Of a stretch of DNA of 64,000 nucleotides, positions 51,939-59,857 are shown piece after piece. Location of the stretch: positions 64,913 through 128,912 of the forward strand of contig DMYW01000020.1 in the NCBI GenBank assembly GCA_003482455.1, given 5' to 3'. The translations under genes and the position numbers were made by a program. The stretch comes from Rheinheimera sp. GTDB taxonomy: Bacteria > Pseudomonadota > Gammaproteobacteria > Enterobacterales > Alteromonadaceae. The notes under the pieces are model-generated. The model was not told the origin of the DNA. It did not search any database and saw nothing but the letters and a program-made list of their open reading frames with translations. Within the stretch, counting starts at the first letter, position 1, and each line of letters starts with the position of its first letter.

Positions 51939-52412
51939 ATGTTAATTAACGAGTGGCAACTCAAAGGACGGCTAAATTTAGCGCTGCATTATCAGCAATG
52001 GGCTGACTTTGCGTTGCACTTGGCGTTATTGTCACCTGATGTGCGTGAACAAGCGGCGTTTTGTCTCAATGACCAAGCTGACAGCAAAGCTGCGCCCGAG
52101 TTAGCGCAACAGTTAGGTGTGCGAACCGAACGTGATTTTCAGTGTACCGAGGCTGATCTTTCGACGTTAGCCAAGCAACAGCAGGCTTTATTTGCCGGCG
52201 GTCTAGCGTCAATGCGCTTGCAAACGCTGTTGCAACCGACCCCAACAGTGGTCCGTAATGACCCGAAAAAAATTGGTGCTGATGTTGCCGATAATTTAGA
52301 CCTGCATACGATTCGCCATTTCCAAGCAAGTTTACCACCACAGGTCGACGTAGACCCTACCTTGTTATACGACGTCTTGCAGCAGCTTGATGGTGTCGCT
52401 GACGCTGCATAA
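51939..52412 (+). CDS. VC2046/SO_2500-like protein
   Basis: A 157-residue soluble protein with no signal peptide. The N-terminal ADFALHLALLSPDVREQAAFCL segment resembles, from memory, the VC2046/SO_2500 family of uncharacterised gammaproteobacterial proteins; a second conserved-looking block is NDPKKIGADVADNLDLHTIRHF. Function unknown. It starts with ATG 51939 and stands alone, facing the tRNA-Tyr gene's back and converging with ychJ. The family assignment is moderately sure. Confidence 0.65.
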   Translation: MLINEWQLKGRLNLALHYQQWADFALHLALLSPDVREQAAFCLNDQADSKAAPELAQQLGVRTERDFQCTEADLSTLAKQQQALFAGGLASMRLQTLLQPTPTVVRNDPKKIGADVADNLDLHTIRHFQASLPPQVDVDPTLLYDVLQQLDGVADAA

Positions 52413-52482
52413 CATAATTCGGCAGGTATTGATCTTGCACAGCAGTCACATAAGACGACTATTGTAGCTGCAGGATTGATGC

Positions 52483-52992
52483 TCAACAGGCGCTGCGGTG
52501 TTGCCGGCAAGCTTTGTATTTCAAACCACTGCGACATGGGCAAGGATCATTTCGCCCCAGTTTTTCTGCACTCGTAGGAAGCAGTGTGCCATCCAGATAA
52601 AACCAATGGTCGCCTTCTTTGACAAAGCGCGAGATCTCATGCAGGTGTTGCAGCCGCTCATCTGCGATAAAACTCGCGACAAATTCAACATAACCCACCT
52701 GATCATAGGCTTGGTTTAACATGGGTTGGACAAAGCGCGACGGGCGTTCGTTTGTTGCTTGACTGATCGTTAGTTTTACAAAATGAACCGATTGGGCAAA
52801 TGCCAAAATAGCATCAGCACGATTGTGCGCACGTTGACTGCTGTGCCACGTCTGCTCTAGATAAGTTGCTTGTTTGGTGCAATATGCCGAAAACCGCGAG
52901 CGCATCAATTGTTCCGGTGACAGCGCATTTTGCTGCTGGATCACGGACGCACAGCAATCTTCAAACGCAAATTCAGAACCGCAAAAACACAT
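52483..52992 (-). CDS. ychJ: YchJ family SEC-C protein (UPF0225)
   Basis: A 169-residue protein with SEC-C metal-binding motifs at both ends: CFCGSEFAFEDCC at the N-terminus and DPCPCRSGLKYKACRQH at the C-terminus, joined by an NTF2-like middle (about 25-145, including MRSRFSAYCTKQATYLEQTW). The layout matches E. coli YchJ (152) and related UPF0225 proteins; zinc binding is likely, the role unknown. Confidence 0.9.
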   Translation of the reverse strand: MCFCGSEFAFEDCCASVIQQQNALSPEQLMRSRFSAYCTKQATYLEQTWHSSQRAHNRADAILAFAQSVHFVKLTISQATNERPSRFVQPMLNQAYDQVGYVEFVASFIADERLQHLHEISRFVKEGDHWFYLDGTLLPTSAEKLGRNDPCPCRSGLKYKACRQHRSAC

Positions 52993-53312
52993 AGATGAAC
53001 TCCAAATTTGCTTCTACATTAGCTAATTAAGGGGCTAGAAGACCAATAATCGCAACAGAGGGGCGTTCCTAGCAATACATGCTTACATGCCATTGCTGTA
53101 TGTTGTTGACCAAACAGCTGTGGGAAATCGCCTTGCGCTATCAAACGCCAAAAAAAAAGGGCTTAGATTTTGGCGTGAAATTAAAGAGGCATCAACCAAT
53201 GGTTCGGTTATTTCTTGGTGGTCAACACATGTACAGAGCGAGTGCTGTGGCTTTGGTCATGCTCGGCAGTATCAAAACTTATGTTTTGAGCGTTGGCAAT
53301 AGTACGCGATCC
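52993..53312. other. Gene-free gap of 320 bases
   Basis: Open frames at 53079-53462 and 53087-53302 overlap in different phases, lack ribosome sites and encode sequences with no family resemblance, and the longer one runs antisense into sulA. I see no terminator, RNA or repeat here. Confidence 0.5.
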
Positions 53313-53741
53313 TTAGTGCTGTGTACTCGCCGCCGCGATATGGTTTACCAGTCGAGTTTGATATTTATTCGCCAAATATTCGTAGTCAGCGAGCTGTTCT
53401 GTGTCTTCAACAAAAGTGACGACCGCTTTACAAGTACTGCATGTCAATGCGTCACGAACTAACATATCGAGTTTAGGTGTCGAATGCGCCGGCAACACCA
53501 ACACACGGCTAGCGGAAATACCCGCTTGTTCAAGTAGCTGCTTTGATACGCCAAATGGAGGCGCGATCAGCAGCAACCATCCTTCTTGTGCATCAGTACG
53601 ACGAGCTTCTTTCGACAATGTACTTAATACATCCTGCCATTGCTGACCAATGCGTTGCATAAAGTAATTAAAGGTATTTACAGCGTTATGTTGGCGAAGT
53701 TGGCGAGTGTTGTTGAACGAGCTTGATAACGTCTGAAACAT
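53313..53741 (-). CDS. sulA: SOS cell-division inhibitor SulA-like
   Basis: A 142-residue protein resembling SulA, which blocks FtsZ polymerisation during DNA damage and is degraded by Lon. The core WLLLIAPPFGVSKQLLEQAGISASRVLVLPAHS and the KAVVTFVEDTEQLADYEYL segment fit the SulA/RecA-like family pattern; it is shorter than E. coli SulA (169). ATG 53741 has AGAGG five bases upstream; a GTG two codons earlier is less likely. A perfect LexA box and a second near-match in the leader strongly support an SOS gene. Similarity is moderate, so a SulA-like protein of other detail remains possible. Confidence 0.8.
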   Translation of the reverse strand: MFQTLSSSFNNTRQLRQHNAVNTFNYFMQRIGQQWQDVLSTLSKEARRTDAQEGWLLLIAPPFGVSKQLLEQAGISASRVLVLPAHSTPKLDMLVRDALTCSTCKAVVTFVEDTEQLADYEYLANKYQTRLVNHIAAASTQH

Positions 53742-53757
53742 AAACACCTCTTAATTA

Positions 53758-53773
53758 CTGGTTGCATATACAG
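53758..53773 (-). promoter_or_regulatory. LexA box 2 (one mismatch) in the sulA leader
   Basis: CTGTATATGCAACCAG on the minus strand differs from CTGT-N8-ACAG at one position. It lies just upstream of the sulA ribosome site. A third left half-site (CTGTATAT) sits 17 bases further up. Confidence 0.65.
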
Positions 53774-53821
53774 TGGATGTATATACAGTAATCAGCGGTT
53801 GAACAAAAAGCAAGCGTTAAA

Positions 53822-53837
53822 CTGTAAAAATATACAG
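53822..53837 (-). promoter_or_regulatory. LexA box 1 (perfect) upstream of sulA
   Basis: CTGTATATTTTTACAG exactly fits CTGT-N8-ACAG, about 80 bases before sulA. It lies in the divergent gap with the EAL gene and could also affect that gene. Confidence 0.85.
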
Positions 53838-53968
53838 TAGTTTATGTGTTAATTATAAAACCATTTAAAATCATTAACTTATATAAAAGTCGCTGACAGT
53901 CGTGTCATAACATTGTCATTTTAGGCTCCTAGTATGACGGGCAGCCTTAAAGCGAATGTGGTGATGGG

Positions 53969-55696
53969 ATGGCCAATTTATGCAACGAGTTGCAACGTAT
54001 TTTGCAACAGCAACTGTTATCACCGTTATTCCAGCCAATAGTTTCACTACCACAACGGCAAATCGTCGGTTACGAGGCTTTGATCCGTGGCCCTTCTGAT
54101 TCGCCCTTGCATTCGCCGGTGAAGTTGTTTGATAGCGCCTACCAATGTCATTTGTTAGAAACGCTTGAGATGTCATGCCGCGAAGTCAGTATTCGGGAGT
54201 TCAGTCGCCAACAGGGGCAAGGCTTGTTGTTTCTGAACGTGAATCCGCTGCTGCTGTTGCAAAATGACCATCCCAGTGGTTTGACATTACAACTGTTGTC
54301 TCGTTATGGCATTGACCCTCGGTCCGTGGTGATTGAGTTATCTGAGCAATATCAGGTGGATGATTCTGATTTGTTGGCGAATGCGGTACAGCACTATCGG
54401 CAATTAGGATTTCGCATTGCTATCGATGATTTAGGCAGCGGGTTCTCAGGGTTGAAGCTTTGGTCGGAGATCAAACCGGATATCATCAAAATCGACCGCT
54501 ATTTTATTTCCCAACTTGACCAAGATCCGACCAAAAAGGCTTTTGTTCGAACCATCATAGAACTGGCAAAAACCACCGGTGCGCGGGTTGTGGCAGAAGG
54601 GCTCGAAACACCAGCTGAGCTAGATGTCTGTGAGGAACTTGGCGCCGATTATGCGCAAGGATTCTTATTGGCGAGACCACATGCACAATTAGTGACCCAT
54701 CTACAGCCGTCGTTGCGCATGCATAACAGTGACAACAACCTAATTATTGGCGATTTTTTATTAGAGCCGGCGGTGGTCACACCCGATGAAAAATTGCGTC
54801 AGGTCTGGCAACTATTTGAGCAGCATTCGGAGTTAGCGTGTATCGCTGTGGTTGAACGATGTAACGCTGTCGGCGTGCTGACACGTGCCGCGCTGCACTC
54901 GTTGTATGCAGGACCGTATGGACGCGCTTTGTATGACAATAAACCGGTTCGTTATGTCATGCAGCAACACTTTGTGCGGCTTGACGTCAGTTGTTCCATT
55001 GATGAAGTAACCCAAAACTGGCCGTCATCTCAGCTGTCGGATCTAGCATTTTGTGTGGTCGACGATACACAAGGCTATCGCGGCATTGTGTCATTGCAAC
55101 GATTGCTCGAACAACAAACCGCCGCCAAGTTACAACATGCTCGTTATGCCAACCCATTGACGTTGTTACCTGGAAATGTGCCACTTCATCGCGAAATCGA
55201 CCGTTTATTGCAACAACAGGCCGAGTTTCGTATTGCCTATTTAGATTTGGATCACTTCAAAGCCTTTAATGACTTTTACGGTTATAGCCGAGGTGATTCA
55301 GTAATTTTGTGGTTAGCGACGTTATTGCAAACGGAAAGTCGTGGTCGTTTTATCGCGCACATCGGTGGCGATGACTTTGTCATGCTATTTCAAGATGAGG
55401 AGTGGGAATGGTGCTTGCGGCGGGTCCAGCAGCTTTTTTCACAAAAAATTGGTAGATTTTATGACGAAGATCTGCGATTAGCGGGGGGTATCGACGCGTA
55501 TAGTCGCCGCGGCGACATGCGTTTTTTCCCATTGATGACACTGTCGATTGGCATTGCGCATCCTGATGTGATGCAGTGTCGTTGTCACCATGATGTCGCT
55601 GCATTGGCGGCCAGCGCAAAACAACAAGCGAAACAACTTGGTGGCCAAGATCTATTTATTTCGAGGCGACGTGCGCCGCATAAACTAGCTGGCTGA
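53969..55696 (+). CDS. EAL-CBS-GGDEF protein with GGDDF active site
   Basis: A 575-residue soluble c-di-GMP protein with reversed order. The N-terminal EAL domain (about 8-250) keeps YEALIRGP, ELSEQ, IDDLGSGFSGL, KIDRYFI and AEGLET, so phosphodiesterase activity is likely. Two CBS-like modules follow (about 265-390), which often bind nucleotides. The C-terminal GGDEF domain (about 400-560) has LDLDHFKAFNDFYGYSRGD but GGDDF where GG(D/E)EF is expected, and LPGN for LPNR; cyclase activity is doubtful and it may act as a sensing or GTP-binding site. ATG 53969 is the start. It is divergent from sulA. Confidence 0.9.
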   Translation: MANLCNELQRILQQQLLSPLFQPIVSLPQRQIVGYEALIRGPSDSPLHSPVKLFDSAYQCHLLETLEMSCREVSIREFSRQQGQGLLFLNVNPLLLLQNDHPSGLTLQLLSRYGIDPRSVVIELSEQYQVDDSDLLANAVQHYRQLGFRIAIDDLGSGFSGLKLWSEIKPDIIKIDRYFISQLDQDPTKKAFVRTIIELAKTTGARVVAEGLETPAELDVCEELGADYAQGFLLARPHAQLVTHLQPSLRMHNSDNNLIIGDFLLEPAVVTPDEKLRQVWQLFEQHSELACIAVVERCNAVGVLTRAALHSLYAGPYGRALYDNKPVRYVMQQHFVRLDVSCSIDEVTQNWPSSQLSDLAFCVVDDTQGYRGIVSLQRLLEQQTAAKLQHARYANPLTLLPGNVPLHREIDRLLQQQAEFRIAYLDLDHFKAFNDFYGYSRGDSVILWLATLLQTESRGRFIAHIGGDDFVMLFQDEEWEWCLRRVQQLFSQKIGRFYDEDLRLAGGIDAYSRRGDMRFFPLMTLSIGIAHPDVMQCRCHHDVAALAASAKQQAKQLGGQDLFISRRRAPHKLAG

Positions 55697-55766
55697 GACT
55701 GGTAAAACCATTCAACGGGTGTTGTTTTGTTAGACTACCGGCTTTGTGCGTATTTAGGGCCCCTTG

Positions 55767-56477
55767 ATGTTAATTGCTCAATTTGTCGATCTTAGTGCGG
55801 AAACCATCGTATTTCGCGCCGAACAAGCAAGTCGTTTTGCCAAACAAGTCGCGGAAGATTTCAACCCAATTCATGACGCCGACAGTAAGCGGTTCTGCGT
55901 ACCGGGCGATCTGCTGTTTGCGACCTTGTTGAGCAAATTTGGCCTAAGCCGCGAACTGCACTGTCGTTTCGAAGGCATGGTTGGCGATAACGTCGAATTA
56001 CACATTGCTCAGCAGGGCGATGAAGTGAGCCTGCAAGATGCCAATGGCAAAAGCTTTTTAACCTTGCAATGCAGTGGTGATAAGCACACGAATTGCCAAT
56101 TTGTTGATCAACTGATCCGCGATTACGTGCGTTTTTCGGGACAAAATTTCCCGCATATTCTGCAACCTTTGATGAAGCAGCATCAAGTGATGATCAATCC
56201 GTCGCGGCCCTTGGTGATTTACCAAAGCATGGCGCTGCATTTCCATGAGTTTACCGACGGTTGCCCACAATTACGGTTGTCGAGCAGTGAATTGTTGATC
56301 GATGGCAAACGCGGCAATGTGGTGCTGCGGTTTGAATTCCTGCATCAAGGTAAAGTCATCGGCACTGGTGAAAAACGGATGATCCTCAGCAATTTGGTGC
56401 CTTACGACGACACGCAAATGCAAGCGTTGGTCGACCTGTACAATGAGCGCAAAGCCTCGCTGTCGGTTGCAGCCTAA
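55767..56477 (+). CDS. DUF3581 protein
   Basis: A 236-residue cytoplasmic protein of the DUF3581 family, with hallmark ASRFAKQVAEDFNPIHDADSKRFCVPGDLLFATLL near the start and a thioesterase/hot-dog-like pattern (NPIHD resembles the MaoC/hydratase motif FNP-H-D). Function is unknown; binding of acyl groups is an inference from that motif. ATG 55767 is chosen over the TTG just before it. It ends at a strong hairpin terminator. Confidence 0.82.
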   Translation: MLIAQFVDLSAETIVFRAEQASRFAKQVAEDFNPIHDADSKRFCVPGDLLFATLLSKFGLSRELHCRFEGMVGDNVELHIAQQGDEVSLQDANGKSFLTLQCSGDKHTNCQFVDQLIRDYVRFSGQNFPHILQPLMKQHQVMINPSRPLVIYQSMALHFHEFTDGCPQLRLSSSELLIDGKRGNVVLRFEFLHQGKVIGTGEKRMILSNLVPYDDTQMQALVDLYNERKASLSVAA

Positions 56478-56484
56478 GTAATTC

Positions 56485-56515
56485 ACAAAGCCGCTCACCG
56501 CGGCTTTGTTCTTTT
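56485..56515 (+). terminator. Terminator of the DUF3581 gene
   Basis: ACAAAGCCGC/GCGGCTTTGT with a five-base loop, then TCTTTTC; the stem is strong and the T run imperfect. Confidence 0.75.
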
Positions 56516-56601
56516 CTATGCCTCTTCAATAAGTTAGCTTGCTTGGAAATCCTCGAGCCTATCTGGTATCTTGAGCTATCAACTCGTTAGGTAGCTTTAT
56601 T

Positions 56602-56901
56602 ATGTATTACATGATTTATTCAGAAGATGTTCCGAATAGTTTGGAGCAACGCTTGGCGCATCGACCTGCACATCTGGCGCGATTACAACAACTTACCACT
56701 GAAGGTCGGTTATTAGTTGCTGGACCGCTGCCGGCTATTGATTCAAATGATCCAGGCGCTGCGGGCTTTACCGGCTCATTAGTCATTGCAGAATTTGCAT
56801 CGTTAGAAGACGCGCAGCAGTGGGCTTCGCAAGATCCATTTATTCTGCAAGGCGTTTATCAACGCAGCACCGTCAAGCCGTTCAAAAAAGTATTGCCGTA
56901 A
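56602..56901 (+). CDS. yciI: YciI family protein
   Basis: A 99-residue ferredoxin-like fold protein, almost identical in pattern to E. coli YciI (98): RLAHRPAHLARLQQL, AGPLPAIDSNDPGAAGFTGSLVIAEF and STVKPFKKVLP. The conserved histidine-aspartate pair suggests an enzyme, but the substrate is unknown. It precedes galE by nine bases and probably heads the operon yciI-galE-TPR-GGDEF. Confidence 0.94.
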   Translation: MYYMIYSEDVPNSLEQRLAHRPAHLARLQQLTTEGRLLVAGPLPAIDSNDPGAAGFTGSLVIAEFASLEDAQQWASQDPFILQGVYQRSTVKPFKKVLP

Positions 56902-56910
56902 GGGGGCCAC

Positions 56911-57933
56911 GTGGCTTTAGTTTTGTTAACGGGAGGCGCCGGATATATCGGCAGCCATACCGCCATCGTGTTGCAACAAGCTGGCTTTGATGTGCTGGCG
57001 CTGGATAACTTGTGTAATTCATCAAAACAATCGCTTGAGCGTGTAGCAACCATTACTGGTAAGGCTGTGCCATTGATTGAAGCGGATATTCGTGATGAAG
57101 CCGCACTGAGAGCTGTGTTTGCGGAATACGCGATCGATGCAGTTGTGCATTTTGCCGGCCTTAAAGCCGTCGGCGAATCGACCCAGCAACCGCTGCGCTA
57201 TTATGATTTTAACGTTGCCGGCACAGTGACCTTATGTCGTGTTATGGCCGATGCTGGGGTGAAAAATCTGGTATTTAGCTCGTCGGCGACTGTCTACGGT
57301 GCGGCGGCTGAAGTGCCAATCGCCGAAACGTCGGCCCGTTCTGCAACGAATCCCTATGGTCAAAGCAAGTTGATGATTGAACTGATCTTGCAAGACTTAG
57401 CCGCCTCAGATCCGACGTGGCGTATCGCGTTGTTGCGTTATTTCAACCCGGTGGGTGCACATCCTTCAGGGCTTATCGGCGAAGATCCAAATGGCATTCC
57501 TAACAATTTGATGCCATTTATCAGTCAAGTTGCGGTGGGGAAACGCCCCCAGTTGTCGGTGTTTGGGGCGGACTATCCAACCCATGATGGTACGGGCGTG
57601 CGCGACTACATTCATGTGCTAGACCTTGCCAACGGTCATTTGAAGGCTCTGCAGTATTTGCAACGACACTCGGGGGTTGAAGCGTTTAATTTAGGCACAG
57701 GTCAAGGCTACAGTGTGTTGGATATGGTGCAGGCATTTGAACGCGAAAACGCAGTTGCCGTGCCTTATGTATTGACCGAACGGCGTCCTGGTGATGTTGC
57801 CGTATGTTATGCAAACCCAGCAAAAGCTCAGCAACTGCTTGATTGGAAGGCAGAATTAGGCTTAGCTGATATGGTGCGCGACAGCTGGAACTGGCAGCGC
57901 CAAAACCCTCAAGGTTATAACTCGCCTAGTTAG
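56911..57933 (+). CDS. galE: UDP-glucose 4-epimerase
   Basis: SDR-family enzyme that interconverts UDP-glucose and UDP-galactose, supplying surface polysaccharide or galactose metabolism. The 340-residue protein has the NAD motif LTGGAGYIGSH, catalytic SSSATVYG and Y-x-x-x-K (NPYGQSKLMIE), and RYFNPVGAHPSG typical of GalE. The start is GTG 56911, with a GGGGG site. The Leloir genes galK, galT are absent here, so a biosynthetic role in sugar nucleotides is likely. Confidence 0.96.
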   Translation: MALVLLTGGAGYIGSHTAIVLQQAGFDVLALDNLCNSSKQSLERVATITGKAVPLIEADIRDEAALRAVFAEYAIDAVVHFAGLKAVGESTQQPLRYYDFNVAGTVTLCRVMADAGVKNLVFSSSATVYGAAAEVPIAETSARSATNPYGQSKLMIELILQDLAASDPTWRIALLRYFNPVGAHPSGLIGEDPNGIPNNLMPFISQVAVGKRPQLSVFGADYPTHDGTGVRDYIHVLDLANGHLKALQYLQRHSGVEAFNLGTGQGYSVLDMVQAFERENAVAVPYVLTERRPGDVAVCYANPAKAQQLLDWKAELGLADMVRDSWNWQRQNPQGYNSPS

Positions 57934-57943
57934 CGGAGTCGTT

Positions 57944-59818
57944 ATGCATCGCTCAGTTTCATGGCTATTGGTAGTTTGCCTAAGTTGCTGGGCTAGCTAT
58001 GCCCACGCAACGGCTGAGCGATTTGATCAATTAGTGGCAGTGCTGGACCGCGGTGATCTGATGTTGACAGACACCGCAGCGGCGCTCCAATACATTGCAC
58101 AACTGCAAGCAGAACTGCCGGCCGGTGACGAGCGCCGGCAATTGCGCTTGGACCGCGAAGCGTGCCAATGGCGCTTTTCTGCTGCACCTGACGAGGGCAT
58201 CGCGTTTGCCAATAGTTATATCAATAACGAAACGCTGCGCTCTGACTACTTGAATCTGAGTTACTTTTACCAATGTCGTGCGTTTTACCAAGCCAGCAAA
58301 GGTCATTTGGCTGAACAAGACGAAGACATCCGCCAAGCCCAAGCGCTGGCCAACAAAAGTGAGGATAAGCTAGCGCAAGCCTCAATTGCCTTGTTTGCCG
58401 CGGAAGCGAGTTCATTGCGTGGCCAACATGCGGACGCCTTGGTGCAACTATTTCGAGGTTATGATCTCTACAAACAATTAAATCAACGTGCAGGTGTTGG
58501 CTATTCGTTGGAGTCGATCGCGGTGGCTTATCGCCGAATGGGCGAGTTTGATAAAGCGCTTGAATATCTTGAGCAAAGTGAAAAAGAGTACGTTTCACCT
58601 GACGACAAATCGCGATTAGTCACCTTGCTGCAACAAAAAGCCTTTGTCTATGCAGACTTAGGTCAAGCCCCAGAAGCGCGTCAGCTGTTTCATCGAGTGC
58701 GGCAAATGCTCGATGACTTAGGCGAAGAGCAATATGTCATTTCCACTGATATCGACCTTATGTGGATCGCTAATTTGGAAGGCAAATACGCGGACACGTT
58801 GGAGCTAGCTGCAGCAGTCCGGCCCAAATTGGCCGAGCGTGCGCGCAACAATGAAGGTTTAGTGATCAACCAGTCGCTGTTTCCATTGTATGAAGGCGAG
58901 GCTCGGGCGGCACTTGGACAAATTGAACAGGCGCTACAGTTGTTTAGCGAAGCCGAAAAACTGCTGAATGACTCGCCAAATCCACGTTATCAACTGTTAT
59001 TGCAGCGCGCATGGTCTATTGCCGAAGCAAAAGCAGGCCATTATGACCAAGCCTATCAGCGTCTTACCCAAACCATGCAGTTGCAAGAACAGCTAAATTC
59101 TCAAATTAAACAGCAACGTGAAGCGCTGCTGCGTTTCCAATTCGACAGTGATTTACAGAAGAACAAAAACTCCGAGCTGCTCGCCGAACAGCAACTCAAC
59201 GAAAAACAATTGCAAGCGATGGCGCAAGCGCAGCGTTGGCAATATATCGCGATTGTATTGTTTGTAGTGTTGGCGATAATCGCGTTGTTTTATGCCATTT
59301 CACAAATCTTGCGCAACAAACGCTTACAGCGATTGGCATCAACGGACGAGCTCACTCAGGTTGCCAATCGCCGCAGCATTTTGGCGTACGTGCAAGATGT
59401 CAGTGCCAAAGCTCAGCAACTCCATCAGCCGTGGGCTTTGATGATCGCCGACATCGATCATTTCAAACTGTGTAATGACACCTATGGCCATGATGCCGGA
59501 GATGAAGTATTGGCCGAAGTTGCCCGCACCATGCAGTTGTCGATGCGGCAAATGGACCGGGTGGGGCGCAGTGGTGGCGAAGAGTTTCTGTTGATTTTAC
59601 CGGATACTACGCAACATCAAGCGCTAGAGATTGCCAGCAGACTGCGCAAACGCATTGAACAATTGACCTTTAGTCGTTATCCACAAATCCACGTCACTGT
59701 CAGTATTGGCGTGACACAAGCTGCACGCCATGAGGAGATCCGCGAAACAATCGCGCGAGCTGACAAGGCGTTGTATGAAGCGAAACACAATGGGCGCAAC
59801 CAAGTCATTGCGCACTAA
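57944..59818 (+). CDS. Periplasmic-TPR diguanylate cyclase
   Basis: A 624-residue membrane diguanylate cyclase. A signal peptide (first 22 residues, ending AYAHA) leads to a periplasmic region of TPR repeats (about 90-400, e.g. GYSLESIAVAYRRMGEFDKALEYLEQS), then a coiled coil, one membrane helix (about 432-452, YIAIVLFVVLAIIALFYAI) and a cytoplasmic GGDEF domain (about 465-620) with DELTQVANRRSI, active site SGGEEF and a possible I-site RQMD five residues ahead. Its catalytic residues look intact. It follows galE after ten bases, with GGAG before ATG 57944. Confidence 0.93.
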   Translation: MHRSVSWLLVVCLSCWASYAHATAERFDQLVAVLDRGDLMLTDTAAALQYIAQLQAELPAGDERRQLRLDREACQWRFSAAPDEGIAFANSYINNETLRSDYLNLSYFYQCRAFYQASKGHLAEQDEDIRQAQALANKSEDKLAQASIALFAAEASSLRGQHADALVQLFRGYDLYKQLNQRAGVGYSLESIAVAYRRMGEFDKALEYLEQSEKEYVSPDDKSRLVTLLQQKAFVYADLGQAPEARQLFHRVRQMLDDLGEEQYVISTDIDLMWIANLEGKYADTLELAAAVRPKLAERARNNEGLVINQSLFPLYEGEARAALGQIEQALQLFSEAEKLLNDSPNPRYQLLLQRAWSIAEAKAGHYDQAYQRLTQTMQLQEQLNSQIKQQREALLRFQFDSDLQKNKNSELLAEQQLNEKQLQAMAQAQRWQYIAIVLFVVLAIIALFYAISQILRNKRLQRLASTDELTQVANRRSILAYVQDVSAKAQQLHQPWALMIADIDHFKLCNDTYGHDAGDEVLAEVARTMQLSMRQMDRVGRSGGEEFLLILPDTTQHQALEIASRLRKRIEQLTFSRYPQIHVTVSIGVTQAARHEEIRETIARADKALYEAKHNGRNQVIAH

Positions 59819-59857
59819 TCTGTTGCTTGGGTACTTTTTCACTCATAGGGAATTCAC

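Noticed and set aside
53079..53462. Rightward open frames before and across the sulA 3' end
   Set aside because: Several phases are open at once, no ribosome site, and part lies antisense to sulA.
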